DNA of 64,000 bases from Candidatus Rokuibacteriota bacterium (GTDB lineage: Bacteria > Methylomirabilota > Methylomirabilia > Rokubacteriales > CSP1-6). This document shows positions 36,798 to 46,366 of the stretch, in pieces (position 1 is the first letter of the stretch; each line of letters starts with the position of its first letter). The stretch is from NCBI GenBank assembly GCA_003220535.1, contig QHSU01000055.1, positions 248,001 through 312,000 on the forward strand, in the 5' to 3' direction. Both the position numbers and the translations under genes were made by a program. The notes beneath the pieces were generated by a model. It did not search any database, was not told the DNA's origin, and saw only the letters and a list, made by a program, of their open reading frames with translations.

Positions 36798-38932
36798 TGA
36801 AGACGCTCGTCAGCCGACGCGCGATTCTCAAGGGCGGCCTCGCGGTCGGCGCAGGGCTGGCCGTGGGCTTCTCGCTCCCGACTCGCTCGCGCGCGCAGAC
36901 CCCAGGCGTCTTCGCGCCGAACCAGTGGCTGCGGATCGACCGCGACGGGGTCGTGACCATCGTCAACTCGGTGCCCGAGATGGGCCAGGGGTCGCTCACG
37001 ACGACCGCGATGATCATCGCCGACGAGCTCGACGCCAGGCTCGACGGCGTCAAGATCGAGCAGGCGCCGGCCAACCCGGCGCTCTACAAGAACCCGGTGA
37101 CCGGTACTCAGTCCTACGGCGGGAGCCGGGGCGTTCGCGACCACTTCGAGATGTGGCGCAAGTCCGCCGCCGCCGCCCGCGAGATGCTGAAGCAGGCCGC
37201 CGCCAACGAATGGGGCGTGCCGGTCGAGAGCGTGGACACCGAGAACGGCGCCGTGGTCCACCGGCCGACCGGACGGCGGCTGCAGTACGGGCAGCTCGTG
37301 GACAAGGCGCAGGCGCTTCCCGTTCCCCAGAACCCGAAGCTGAAGACGCCGGACCAGTTCCGCTACATCGGCAAGGCGGTGAAGCGGCTCGACACGCCCG
37401 ACAAGGTCACGGGCCGCGGCATCTACGGCATCGACGTGCAGGTTCCGGGTATGCTCGTCGGCTCGATCGAGCGCTGCCCCGTGTTCGGCGGCAAGGTCCA
37501 GAGCTTCGACGCGACGGCGACCAAGGCGATCAAGGGCGTCAAGAACGTCGTCCAGGTGTCGAATGGGGTCGTGGTGGTCGCGGACAACTTCTGGACGGCG
37601 CTGCAGGGGCGCAAGGCGCTCAAGGTGACGTGGGACGAGGGACCGATCGCCCAGGTGTCGAGTGCGTCGATCACGCGCGAGTACGAGGCAGCGTCGAAGC
37701 AGCCGGGCCAGGTCGCGCGCAACGAGGGCGACGTCGACAAAGTGCTGGCCGCGGGTGGCAAGGTCTACGAGGCCGTCTACCAGGTGCCCTTCCTCGAGCA
37801 CGCGTGCATGGAGCCGATGAACGCCACCGCCCAGGTCAGCAAAGAGGCGTGCGTGATCTGGGCGCCGACCCAGAACCCCGGGGGGACCCAGGCGACCGCC
37901 GCACGGCTCACCGGCCTGCCGCCCGAGAAGGTCATTGTGAACACGACGCTCCTCGGCGGCGGCTTCGGTCGGCGCGGCGAGATCGACTTCATCGTGGACG
38001 CGGTCGAGACGTCGAAGGCCGTCGGCGCGCCCGTGAAGGTCGTGTGGACACGCGAGGACGACATCACCCACGGCTTCTATCGCCCGGCGACGTACAACGT
38101 GTTCCGGGCGGCGCTCGACGCCAATGGCATGCCGTCGGCGTGGTTCACGCGGATCACCGGGCCCGGCATCCTGATCCAGAAGGGCCGGGCGCAGGCGGGC
38201 ACGATCGACGCGGCCGCCGTCGAGGCGGTCCGTAACATGCCCTACGACATCCCGAATCTCCGCATCGAGTGGAACAACAAGGACCTCGGCATTCCGCTCG
38301 GCTTCTGGCGTTCGGTGGGCCCATCGCAGAACGGCTTCATCATCGAGAGCTTCGTCGACGAGCTGGCGCACGCAGCCGGCAAGGATCCCTTCGAGTACCG
38401 GCGTGCGCTGCTCGGCAAGTCGCCGCGCCACAAAGCCGTGCTCGAGCTCGTGGCGCGCCAGGCGAAGTGGGACACCCCGCCGCCGGCCGGCCGCGGCCGC
38501 GGTATCGCCGTCGTCTTCTCGTACGGGAGCTACGCCGCCACCGTGGCGGAGGTCTCGGTGGCGCCGGACGGCGCCGTGCGGGTCCATCGGCTCGTCTGCG
38601 GGATCGACCCCGGCCTCGCCGTGAATCCCGAGGCGGTGAAGACCCAGATGGAGGGCGGCGCCGTCTACGCTCTCACGGCCGCGTACTACGGTCAGATCAC
38701 GATCGACCGCGGCCGCGTGCAGCAGTCGAACTTCCACGATTACCCGATGCTCCGCATCAACGAGATGCCGGTGGTCGACGTGCACATCCTCGACTCGGGC
38801 GAGGCGCCGGGCGGACTCGGCGAGCCGGGCGTGCCGAGCGTGGCGCCCGCCGTGTGCAACGCTATTTTCGCCGTGACGGGTAAGCGCGTCAGAAAACTGC
38901 CGATCGACCGCAGCGAGCTCAAGCGCGCGTGA
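36797..38932 (+). CDS. Molybdopterin-binding subunit of a molybdenum hydroxylase (IorB-like)
   Basis: Large subunit of 711 residues of the xanthine-oxidase family, isoquinoline-oxidoreductase branch. The N-terminus SRRAILKGGLAVGAGLAVG is a twin-arginine signal, so the complex is probably exported folded with its cofactors. VPEMGQGSLTTTAMIIADEL and LLGGGFGRRGEIDF are cofactor-binding segments, and GEAPGGLGEPGVPSVAP holds the catalytic glutamate. The enzyme hydroxylates N-heterocycles or oxidises aldehydes. No XdhC/CoxI-type maturation gene lies nearby. A strong hairpin follows the stop. Confidence 0.92.
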   Translation: MKTLVSRRAILKGGLAVGAGLAVGFSLPTRSRAQTPGVFAPNQWLRIDRDGVVTIVNSVPEMGQGSLTTTAMIIADELDARLDGVKIEQAPANPALYKNPVTGTQSYGGSRGVRDHFEMWRKSAAAAREMLKQAAANEWGVPVESVDTENGAVVHRPTGRRLQYGQLVDKAQALPVPQNPKLKTPDQFRYIGKAVKRLDTPDKVTGRGIYGIDVQVPGMLVGSIERCPVFGGKVQSFDATATKAIKGVKNVVQVSNGVVVVADNFWTALQGRKALKVTWDEGPIAQVSSASITREYEAASKQPGQVARNEGDVDKVLAAGGKVYEAVYQVPFLEHACMEPMNATAQVSKEACVIWAPTQNPGGTQATAARLTGLPPEKVIVNTTLLGGGFGRRGEIDFIVDAVETSKAVGAPVKVVWTREDDITHGFYRPATYNVFRAALDANGMPSAWFTRITGPGILIQKGRAQAGTIDAAAVEAVRNMPYDIPNLRIEWNNKDLGIPLGFWRSVGPSQNGFIIESFVDELAHAAGKDPFEYRRALLGKSPRHKAVLELVARQAKWDTPPPAGRGRGIAVVFSYGSYAATVAEVSVAPDGAVRVHRLVCGIDPGLAVNPEAVKTQMEGGAVYALTAAYYGQITIDRGRVQQSNFHDYPMLRINEMPVVDVHILDSGEAPGGLGEPGVPSVAPAVCNAIFAVTGKRVRKLPIDRSELKRA

Positions 38933-38938
38933 TTCCCA

Positions 38939-38970
38939 GGGCGGATGGCCGGTGCGCCGGCCATCCGCCC
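38939..38970 (+). terminator. Hairpin after the molybdenum hydroxylase pair
   Basis: Perfect 14-bp stem GGGCGGATGGCCGG/CCGGCCATCCGCCC with a TGCG loop, 6 bases after the stop. There is no T-tract, as is common in very GC-rich genomes. Confidence 0.6.
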
Positions 38971-39016
38971 CCACCGACCGGAGCCCCCGGTCGTGTGCCT
39001 TCGCCAGCCGCCGCTC

Positions 39017-39159
39017 CTCGGGACAGGGTCGGGGCCGGGGGGGTACGCCACCGGTGAAGTGGGACCCCCTCGTCTCGTGCGCAGCTCGAAGAGCTGCGAT
39101 TCGGGCGAGTGGGTGACGGAGCCGGTGGCGTACCCCCCCGGTCCCGACCCTGTCCCGAG
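39017..39159. repeat. Long inverted repeat (38-bp arms, 67-base loop) between convergent genes
   Basis: Arms 39017-39054 and 39122-39159 match as reverse complements at 37 of 38 positions; the one difference is T for C, which would still pair as G-U in RNA. The loop contains a smaller perfect hairpin (GCAGCTC, GAA, GAGCTGC at 39081-39097). It lies between the stop of the iorB-like gene and the stop of the convergent Zn-dehydrogenase. No coding potential is convincing. Could be a bidirectional terminator or a miniature mobile element. Confidence 0.85.
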
Positions 39160-39210
39160 CCGCTACGCCTCCTTCTGCGGCGGCGGGGCGCCCCGCTGGG
39201 CGCTACCGTG

Positions 39211-40323
39211 TCACGGGACGAGCGCGGCGCGCGTGATGCTGGTCGTGTCCTTCGCGTGCCACTCGGAGTCGGCGAAGGCCTGGTCGATCTTCTCGAGCGG
39301 ATACTTGTGCGAGATGAGCCGGTCGAAGGGCCAGCGCGCGCGATTGCGCACGAGGAAGTCGAGCGCCCGCGGGATCACCCCGGGGTCGTACTGGATCACG
39401 CCAACGATCTTCTTCGATCCCCAGACCAGGAGCGAGGGCTCGAGCTCGATCTTGGCCCCGCGGCTGATGGTCCCGATCTCCAGATAGGTCCCCCCGGAGC
39501 GCAGCATCTCGATGCCCTCGGGGATCACCTGGGGGAACCCGACGAAGTCGCACGCGATATCGGCGCCCACACCGCCCGTCCACTTGCGGACGAGGCTCAC
39601 ACGTTCCCGGCGGTCGCCGACCTCTTTGAGGTTGATCGTGTGATCGGCGCCAAAGGCGCGCGCCAGGTCCAGCCGGCCGGCGAGCTGGTCGATGACGATG
39701 ACCGTGGCCGCGCCCATGTCTTTGGCGACGGCGGCTGCCTGGATCCCGAGCCCGCCGGCGCCCTGAATGACGACGCAGTCGCCGAAGGCGAGCCCCGCCT
39801 TGCCCAGACCGAAGATCACCTGCGACAGGGCGCAGTTGACCGGCGCGACCAGCTCGTCGGGAAGCGAGTCCGGCACGACGAAGATCGCCCCGCGGCCGCG
39901 CAGGTAGTAGTACTCGGCGAACGCGCCGTGGAAGTGCGGGAACTGCGAGGGCCCGAGCGGGCGCTCGATCTTCGCCGGGCACGCCGCGGGCTCGTTGGCC
40001 AGACATGCGTGGCAGCGCCCGCACGGATAGAAGTACGTGTAGGCGACCCGGTCGCCCTCCTTGAGCGGGCGGCCCAGCGAGTCGGTCTTCACGCGCGCGC
40101 CGAGCCGGGCCACGCGGCCGGTCATCTCGTGGCCGTAGATCCAGCCGTCCTGGGGCAGACGGAGCGGGGCGTCGCCGCGCCAGAAGTGGAGGTCCGAGCC
40201 GCAGACGTTGGCCAGCGAGACGCGGATGAGGACGGCATCGGGCTCGACGTCGGGCAGGGGGACCTCGCGGATCTCGAAGGGGCGGCCGGGACCGAAGAAG
40301 ACGGCCGCCTTGCCGGTGCTCAT
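39211..40323 (-). CDS. Zinc-dependent alcohol dehydrogenase family protein
   Basis: Medium-chain dehydrogenase of 370 residues. Catalytic zinc ligands are Cys in [10 protein letters not shown] and His-Glu in YGHEMTG; the structural zinc is bound by [16 protein letters not shown]. The Rossmann motif is [13 protein letters not shown], with Asp in [10 protein letters not shown] indicating NAD. ATG 40323 overlaps the lysC stop (ATGA). It resembles enzymes oxidising polyols, threonine or glucose-type substrates, but the substrate is open. Last gene of the aspartate-family run; a long inverted repeat follows. Confidence 0.88.
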   Translation of the reverse strand: MSTGKAAVFFGPGRPFEIREVPLPDVEPDAVLIRVSLANVCGSDLHFWRGDAPLRLPQDGWIYGHEMTGRVARLGARVKTDSLGRPLKEGDRVAYTYFYPCGRCHACLANEPAACPAKIERPLGPSQFPHFHGAFAEYYYLRGRGAIFVVPDSLPDELVAPVNCALSQVIFGLGKAGLAFGDCVVIQGAGGLGIQAAAVAKDMGAATVIVIDQLAGRLDLARAFGADHTINLKEVGDRRERVSLVRKWTGGVGADIACDFVGFPQVIPEGIEMLRSGGTYLEIGTISRGAKIELEPSLLVWGSKKIVGVIQYDPGVIPRALDFLVRNRARWPFDRLISHKYPLEKIDQAFADSEWHAKDTTSITRAALVP

Positions 40324-41543
40324 CGCACACCGCCTCGAGCGACGTCGAACGCATCGTGCAGGATCCGCACCGCCAGCTCGGCGTACTTGTCCTCGATGAC
40401 GCACGACACGGCGATCTCCGACGTCGAGATCATCTGGATGTTGATGCCCTCGCGTGCGAGCGCGGCGAACATCATCGAGGCGACGCCGGAGTGGCTGCGC
40501 ATGCCGACCCCGACGATGGAGACCTTGGCGACCCGCTCGTCGTGCACGATCCCCCGCGCGCCGATCTCCCGCGTCACCTCCGCGAGCTCGGCGACCGCCC
40601 GGGTGTGGTCCCCCCGCGGCAGGGTGAAGGACATGTCCGTGTACCCGTCCTGGCTGATGTTCTGGACGATCATGTCGACCACGATGTTCTTGGCCGAGAT
40701 CGCCCCGAAGACGCGCGCGGCGATCCCCGGCCGGTCGGGCACCCGCAGAATGGAGATTTTCGCCTGGCTCCGGTCGTGCGTCACGCCGGTGACCACCGCC
40801 TGTTCCATGCCGTACTCCTCCTTCGTCACGAGCGTGCCCGGATCGGGCCGGAACGTGGAGCGTACGTGGACCGTGACGCCGTACTTCTTGGCGAACTCCA
40901 CGGAGCGGGTCTGGAGCACCTTCGCGCCCAGACTCGCCAGCTCGAGCATCTCGTCGTAGGCGACGCGCGCGAGCTTACGCGCGTCGGGGACGATGTTCGG
41001 ATCGGCGGTGTACACGCCGTCGACGTCGGTGTAGATCTCGCACACGTCCGCCTTGAGCGCGGCCGCCAGCGCGACCGCGGTGAGGTCGGAGCCGCCGCGC
41101 CCGAGCGTCGTGATCTCGTCCTCGTCGGAGAGCCCCTGGAATCCGGCGACGACCGCGATCTCACCGGCGTCCAGCGCCCGGCGCACGTGGTCGGCGTCGA
41201 TCTGGGTGATCCGGGCCTGCGTGTGCGAGTGGTCGGTCCGTATGCCGACCTGGGGTCCGGTGAAGGAGCGCGCCTTGAGACCGAGGGACTGCAATGCCAT
41301 CGTCAGCAGCGCGATCGTCACTTGCTCGCCGGTGGCGAGCAGCATGTCCACCTCTCTCAGGTCGGGGGCGGTGGAGATCTGTCGCGCGAGCGCCAGGAGC
41401 CCGTCGGTCGTCTTGCCCATGGCCGAGACGACGACGATCAGCTGGTTGCCGGATGCGCTCGCGGCGACACGCCGCGCGACGCTCGTGATCTTCTCCGCGT
41501 CGGCGACCGACGATCCCCCGAATTTCTGGACGAGCAGCGCCAT
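40320..41543 (-). CDS. lysC: Aspartate kinase
   Basis: Aspartokinase of 407 residues, first step of the lysine, threonine and methionine pathway. [13 protein letters not shown] and [18 protein letters not shown] are the kinase motifs, and the C-terminal 140 or so residues hold two ACT domains ([18 protein letters not shown] and [19 protein letters not shown]), so feedback inhibition by lysine and/or threonine is likely. ATG 41543 has no ribosome site; TGATAGATT ends 9 bases upstream. Coupled to the downstream dehydrogenase. Confidence 0.95.
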   Translation of the reverse strand: MALLVQKFGGSSVADAEKITSVARRVAASASGNQLIVVVSAMGKTTDGLLALARQISTAPDLREVDMLLATGEQVTIALLTMALQSLGLKARSFTGPQVGIRTDHSHTQARITQIDADHVRRALDAGEIAVVAGFQGLSDEDEITTLGRGGSDLTAVALAAALKADVCEIYTDVDGVYTADPNIVPDARKLARVAYDEMLELASLGAKVLQTRSVEFAKKYGVTVHVRSTFRPDPGTLVTKEEYGMEQAVVTGVTHDRSQAKISILRVPDRPGIAARVFGAISAKNIVVDMIVQNISQDGYTDMSFTLPRGDHTRAVAELAEVTREIGARGIVHDERVAKVSIVGVGMRSHSGVASMMFAALAREGINIQMISTSEIAVSCVIEDKYAELAVRILHDAFDVARGGVR

Positions 41544-41552
41544 GCTAGACGA

Positions 41553-41561
41553 AATCTATCA
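41553..41561 (-). promoter_or_regulatory. Candidate near-leaderless promoter of lysC
   Basis: TGA plus TAGATT on the minus strand, 9 bases before ATG 41543, in the 36-base gap after the flippase gene. No Shine-Dalgarno sequence seen. Confidence 0.4.
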
Positions 41562-41579
41562 CGGTTGAGCGGGCGGGCC

Positions 41580-42590
41580 TCACGGAGCGCGCTCCAACGA
41601 CCGCGCGCGGGTGGCTTCGCCCAGGCTCACCTGCTCGCGCACGAGATAGAGCCAGCCGAGCAGCGTGACCGGCAGGATCTGGCTCGCGTGGAAGAGCAGC
41701 GCGTAGCCCACCCCCGCCGACTGCGACACGCCGAAGAGACCGACGGCGAGCACCGCGGCGGCGTGGAAGACGCCCACGTAGCCCGGGGCGGATGGGATGG
41801 AGACGCCCAGCCCGACGAAGGCGAGCACCGCCCAGCCCGCGACGAAGGGCAGGCGGAGGTCCAGTGCCAGCAGCATCGTCCACGCGGCGAGCGCGGGGGT
41901 GAGCCAGACGGCGATCGTCCACGCGATCAACGGCAGCGCGTGCGACGGCGTGCGGATGCCGTCGAGACCGTGGACGAACGTCTCGAAGACGCTGAGCGCT
42001 CGCCGCTGCATTGCGGGCCAGCGTCGGGCGAGCCGTGCGATGAGCCGAGCGCAACCGTCCGGCGTCACGACGAGAGCGATCAGGATCGCGATGCCCACGA
42101 GGTCGATCGCCAGCACGACGAGCGCAGCCACCTCGAGGAACCGCGGCACGGTGATGACGAGGACCAGCATGGCCAGGATGAGCACGACGGCCAGGCTGTC
42201 CAGCACCCGCTCGATGACGAGCGTGGCGAGCGTCGTCCAGAAGGGATGGACGCGCGCCGCCGCGCCGGGCCCCGCCGCGCCCCAGCGCCGCGCGACCACG
42301 TAGACGCGCACGACCTCGCCCGCGCGGAGCGGGAGCACATTGTTGGCCATGTAGCCGATCATCATGGCCGGTGCCAAGGCCGGCGGGTTCGAGCCCGGCG
42401 GAAACAGGTACCACCACCGCCGCCCGCGCACCCAGATCTGCAGTGGCGCCATCGCGGTCGCGACCAGGACCCACCCCCAGTGGGCGCCGCGCAGCTGCCG
42501 GCCGAGCTCCGGCAGATCGACGCTCCGGAAGAGGTAGAAGAGGAGGGCGACGCTGATCGCGACGCCGACCGCGACCTTGAGCCGGCTCAG
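41580..42590 (-). CDS. Flippase-like membrane protein (LPG synthase TM / UPF0104 family)
   Basis: Polytopic inner-membrane protein of 336 residues with about eight helices. The start resembles the lysylphosphatidylglycerol synthase TM-domain family: a first helix VAVGVAISVALLFYLF, then QIWVRGRRWWYLFPP, NNVLPLRAGEVVRVYV and SIPSAPGYVGVFHAA. No ATG, GTG or TTG exists in frame before the first conserved helix without running far into thrC; CTG at 42590 overlaps the thrC stop as CTGA and is my best start. Family members are proposed lipid or glycan flippases. Its role inside a threonine operon is unclear. Confidence 0.82.
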   Translation of the reverse strand: MSRLKVAVGVAISVALLFYLFRSVDLPELGRQLRGAHWGWVLVATAMAPLQIWVRGRRWWYLFPPGSNPPALAPAMMIGYMANNVLPLRAGEVVRVYVVARRWGAAGPGAAARVHPFWTTLATLVIERVLDSLAVVLILAMLVLVITVPRFLEVAALVVLAIDLVGIAILIALVVTPDGCARLIARLARRWPAMQRRALSVFETFVHGLDGIRTPSHALPLIAWTIAVWLTPALAAWTMLLALDLRLPFVAGWAVLAFVGLGVSIPSAPGYVGVFHAAAVLAVGLFGVSQSAGVGYALLFHASQILPVTLLGWLYLVREQVSLGEATRARSLERAP

Positions 42591-43645
42591 AGGCCGAGCT
42601 GCGCCAGGACGGCGTCGACCTGGGGCGGCACCGCCGTCGGGCGCGACGCGGACTCCAGGGCGGTGTCCGGGTCCTTCAGCCCGTGGCCGGTGAGGGTGAG
42701 AACGAGGGTCGACCCGGGCTCGAAGCGTCCGGCCTTGACCGACTTGATCAACCCGGCCACGGTCGCCGCCGACGCCGGCTCCATGAAGATGCCCTCCTCG
42801 CGGGACAGCAAGCGATAGGCGCGGAGGATCTCCTCGTCGGTGACGATGTCGATCCAGCCCCGGGAGTCCTTCATGGCCTCGAGCGCCGGGCCCCAGGACG
42901 CGGGATTGCCGATCTTGATTGCGGTCGCCACCGTCCGCGGCTCCTCGATCACCCGGTTCTCGTAGATCGGCGCCGCGCCCGCCGCCTGGAAGCCAACCAT
43001 CCGCGGCAGCTCCGTCACGCGCCCCGCCCGGTGGTACTCGCGGTAGCCGCGCCAGTAGGCGGTGATGTTCCCGGCGTTGCCGACGGGAATCAGGTGGTAG
43101 TCCGGCGCGCGACCGAGTTGATCGCACACCTCGAAGGCGCCGGTCTTCTGGCCCTCGAGCCGGAACGGATTCACGGAGTTGACGAGCGTGACCGGGTGGC
43201 GTTCGGCGATCTGACGGACGATCGCCAGCGCCTGGTCGAAGTTGCCGTCGACCATGAGGACCTTGGCGCCGTGGATGGCGGCCTGCGAGAGCTTGCCGAG
43301 CGCCACCGAGCCCTTCGGCACCATGACGAAGGCGCGGATGCCGGCGCGCGCCGCGAACGCGGCGGCGGCGGCCGAGGTGTTGCCGGTCGAGGCGCAGATG
43401 ACGGCGCGCGAGCCCGTCTCGAGCGCCTTCGAGATGGCCATCGTCATCCCGCGATCCTTGAACGAGCCGGTCGGGTTGAACCCCTCGCACTTCAGGTAGA
43501 TCTGCATGCTCCTGTCGGTCGCCTCGGCCAGCCGGGGCGCCGGGACGAGGGGGGTGTTGCCTTCGAACAACGTGACGACGGGCGTCTTGTCCGTCACCGG
43601 CAGGAAGTCCCGGTACTCCTCGATCACGCCGCGCCACGCCTTCAC
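42587..43645 (-). CDS. thrC: Threonine synthase
   Basis: ThrC, 352 residues, converting O-phosphohomoserine to threonine with PLP. NPTGSFKDRGMTMAISKA carries the PLP lysine, CASTGNTSAAAAAF and IPVGNAGNITAYWRG are the phosphate-binding and conserved loops. GTG 43645 overlaps the hom stop. Substrate requires homoserine kinase, for which no gene is visible in the window. Confidence 0.95.
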   Translation of the reverse strand: MKAWRGVIEEYRDFLPVTDKTPVVTLFEGNTPLVPAPRLAEATDRSMQIYLKCEGFNPTGSFKDRGMTMAISKALETGSRAVICASTGNTSAAAAAFAARAGIRAFVMVPKGSVALGKLSQAAIHGAKVLMVDGNFDQALAIVRQIAERHPVTLVNSVNPFRLEGQKTGAFEVCDQLGRAPDYHLIPVGNAGNITAYWRGYREYHRAGRVTELPRMVGFQAAGAAPIYENRVIEEPRTVATAIKIGNPASWGPALEAMKDSRGWIDIVTDEEILRAYRLLSREEGIFMEPASAATVAGLIKSVKAGRFEPGSTLVLTLTGHGLKDPDTALESASRPTAVPPQVDAVLAQLGL

Positions 43646-44976
43646 GCGGGCCCGCCCTCCACGCGGATCATCATCGTGGTGGCGGCGACGTCCCGCAGCC
43701 GGTCGATCTTCACTAGCGCGGCCCGCATGTCGCGCTCGCGCGCCTCGTGGGTCAGCATCACTACGGGAACCGCCTCGCGAGTCCCGCGGCCTTTCTGGAT
43801 CACGTTAGCGATCGAGATGTCGTTCTCACCGAGGATGCCGGCGACTCTCGACAGCACGCCCGGCCGGTCTTGGGCGGTCACGCGCAGGTAGTAACAACAG
43901 CGGATCGCCTCGATCGGCGTGAGCGGCAGCGCTGCCGGCCCGACCGACGGCAGCTCGAGGGGAAGCGCGGGGATGCCGTGGGCGATGCGCCGGGCGCTCT
44001 CGACCACGTCCGACAGCACCGCCGAAGCCGTCGGCATCTGGCCCGCGCCTCGTCCGTAGAACATCAGGTCGCCCACGGCGTCACCGGTCAGGAAGATTCC
44101 GTTGAAGACGCCGGACACGGCGGCCAGCGGGGACGCGGCGGGGATCATCGTGGGGTGGACGCGGACCTCCACGCCGGCGGCGCCGGCGGCCGATGGATCG
44201 GTCGCCTTGGCGATGGCGAGGAGCTTGATCCGGTAGCCGAGCTCCCGCGCGTAGTCGATGTCCTGGGCGGTGACGCGCGTGATCCCTTCGGTGTGGATGT
44301 GCTTGAGATCCACGAACGTGCGGAAGGCCAGCGCCACGAGGATCTGCAGCTTGTGGGCCGAGTCCATACCTTCGATGTCGAGCGTGGGATCGGCCTCGGC
44401 GTAGCCGTGGGCCTGAGCCTCCTTGAGGACCAGCGAGAAGTCCAGGCCCTCGTCGGTCATCTTGCTCAGGATGTAGTTGCAGGTCCCGTTGACGATGCCG
44501 GCCAGCGACAGCACCCGGTTGGCGACGAGCCCTTCCTTGACGGCGCGGATCAGCGGGATGCCGCCGGCCACCGCCGCCTCGAAGCCGAGCCCGACGCCGA
44601 AGCGACGCGCTTCCTCGTAGAGCTCGGCGCCGTGGTGGGCGAGCAGCGCCTTGTTGGCGGTGACCACGTGCTTGTGGGCGGCGAGCGCGCGCGAGATGAA
44701 CGTGCGCGCGGGCTCGAGGCCGCCGACCAGCTCGATCACGACGTGAATCGACGGATCGGCGAGGACGCGGGCCGCGTCGCCGGTCATCGGCAACGTCTTG
44801 AGGTCGAGCCCCTCGCGGGCCCGGGTGAGGTCGGTGTCGGCGATGGCGGCCAGCGTCAGATGCGCGCCGGCGCGCTCCTCGAGCATCTCGCGCCGGGTCA
44901 GGAGAATTTTCACGACCCCGGCACCGACGGTGCCGAGCCCCAGCAGGCCGATGCGCACGTCGCTGATGGCGGTCAC
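43642..44976 (-). CDS. hom: Homoserine dehydrogenase
   Basis: Hom, 444 residues, reducing aspartate semialdehyde to homoserine. Cofactor motif GLGTVGAGVVKIL, then VTANKALLAHHGAEL, GIVNGTCNYILSKM and the catalytic segment DIEGMDSAHKLQILVALAF; the C-terminal 80 residues form an ACT domain (VTAQDRPGVLSRVAGILGEN), suggesting threonine feedback. GTG 44976 has GGAG 8 bases upstream and lies 22 bases after the alaC-like gene. Confidence 0.95.
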   Translation of the reverse strand: MTAISDVRIGLLGLGTVGAGVVKILLTRREMLEERAGAHLTLAAIADTDLTRAREGLDLKTLPMTGDAARVLADPSIHVVIELVGGLEPARTFISRALAAHKHVVTANKALLAHHGAELYEEARRFGVGLGFEAAVAGGIPLIRAVKEGLVANRVLSLAGIVNGTCNYILSKMTDEGLDFSLVLKEAQAHGYAEADPTLDIEGMDSAHKLQILVALAFRTFVDLKHIHTEGITRVTAQDIDYARELGYRIKLLAIAKATDPSAAGAAGVEVRVHPTMIPAASPLAAVSGVFNGIFLTGDAVGDLMFYGRGAGQMPTASAVLSDVVESARRIAHGIPALPLELPSVGPAALPLTPIEAIRCCYYLRVTAQDRPGVLSRVAGILGENDISIANVIQKGRGTREAVPVVMLTHEARERDMRAALVKIDRLRDVAATTMMIRVEGGPA

Positions 44977-44998
44977 TGGCGGATCTCCGTGAGCCCGG

Positions 44999-46168
44999 TC
45001 AGCGGCTCAGGTGCTTGAGCCCGCGCAGCGCCTGACGGATGCGCTGCTCGTTCTCCACGAGCGCGAAGCGAACGTAGCCTTCTCCGTACTCGCCGAAGCC
45101 GATGCCCGGCGACACGGCCACCCTCGCCTCCTGGATGAGCAGCTTGGAGAACTCGAGCGAGCCCATGGCGCGGAAGGCTTCGGGGATCGGCGCCCATACG
45201 AACATCGTGCCCTTCGGCTTCGCCACGCGCCAGCCGAGCTTGTTGAGCCCATCCACCAGCACGTCGCGGCGCTTTCGGTGGACTTCGACGATCTCGCCGA
45301 CGCACTTCTGGTCGGCTTCGAGCGCCACGATGCCGGCGATCTGGATCGGCTGGAAGGCGCCGTAGTCGAGATAGGACTTGATGCGGGCCAGCGCGCTGAT
45401 CATGCGGCTGTTGCCGCACACGAAGCCCAGCCGCCAGCCCGCCATGTTGTACGACTTCGAGGTCGAGAAGATCTCGACACCGACGTCCCGGGCGCCCGGA
45501 ACCGCGAGGAACGAAGGCGGCTCGTAGCCGTCGAACGTGAAGTCGGCATAGGCGAAGTCGTGGACGACCATCAGCCGCTGTTCGCGCGCGAAGTCGACGA
45601 CCTTCACGAAAAAGTCGCGGTCCACACACATGGTCGTCGGGTTGTGCGGGAACGAGAGAATCAGCAGCTTGGCTTTCGGCCACGCGAGCTTGGCGGCTTC
45701 CTCGAGCTTGCCGAAGAAATCGCCGTCGGGTGTGAGCGGGACCGAGCGGAGGTCGCCGTCGGCGATGACCACCGAGTAGGAGTGGATCGGATAGGTCGGG
45801 TTCGGCACGAGCGCGCCGTCACCGGGCTGGAGCACGGCCAGCGCCAGATGCGCCATGCCTTCCTTGGCGCCGATGGTCGCGACCACCTCGGAGTCCGGAT
45901 TGAGATCCACCGCGTACCGATCGCGATACCACTTCGCCATGGCGACCCGGAGCCGCGTGATGCCGCGCGAGGCGGAATACCGGTGGTTCTTTGGATTCTT
46001 CGCGGCCTCCACGAGCTTGTCGACGATGTGCTTGGGCGTGGCCATGTCCGGATTGCCCATGCCCAGATCGATCACGTCCTCGCCGCGAGCTCGCGCCTTG
46101 CTCTTGAGGTCGTTGACGATCGCGAAAACGTACGGCGGCAGGCGCTTGATCCGATAAAAATCGTCCAT
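44999..46168 (-). CDS. alaC: Class I/II aminotransferase (AlaC-like)
   Basis: PLP aminotransferase of 389 residues. [46 protein letters not shown] and the PLP lysine in [15 protein letters not shown] match the alanine/glutamate-pyruvate AlaC group, which is close to DapL. ATG 46168 with GAGGAG upstream is clear; a further open stretch upstream is not needed. It leads the run to hom and thrC; an aminotransferase of this type beside hom is seen in several phyla. Substrate could be aspartate rather than alanine. Confidence 0.88.
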   Translation of the reverse strand: MDDFYRIKRLPPYVFAIVNDLKSKARARGEDVIDLGMGNPDMATPKHIVDKLVEAAKNPKNHRYSASRGITRLRVAMAKWYRDRYAVDLNPDSEVVATIGAKEGMAHLALAVLQPGDGALVPNPTYPIHSYSVVIADGDLRSVPLTPDGDFFGKLEEAAKLAWPKAKLLILSFPHNPTTMCVDRDFFVKVVDFAREQRLMVVHDFAYADFTFDGYEPPSFLAVPGARDVGVEIFSTSKSYNMAGWRLGFVCGNSRMISALARIKSYLDYGAFQPIQIAGIVALEADQKCVGEIVEVHRKRRDVLVDGLNKLGWRVAKPKGTMFVWAPIPEAFRAMGSLEFSKLLIQEARVAVSPGIGFGEYGEGYVRFALVENEQRIRQALRGLKHLSR

Positions 46169-46366
46169 CGGGGACTCCTCTTCGAGCCAGCCCCGCGATG
46201 ATACCCGCTCGGCGCGGGGAGTGTCAAGAAAACGACGATCTCTCGCGGGGTTAGACGTCAGCGCCGGCAACCAAAGTGGCTCGGGCGTGCCGTCACTATT
46301 GCCGTAATGGCAGGAGGGCGGCTCCCAAGTCCTTGATTGTGCAGGCCGGACTCTCCGGCATGAGCC

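Noticed and set aside
36638..38974. Open frame of about 780 codons antisense to the iorA/iorB-like genes
   Set aside because: Long antisense frames are expected in DNA with strong G/C at third codon positions; the translation is Arg/His/Leu-rich and matches no family, while the plus strand encodes clear enzymes.
39017..39159. Insertion sequence or transposon end
   Set aside because: The arms face each other across only 67 bases, there is no transposase nearby, and I see no target duplication; kept as an inverted repeat only.
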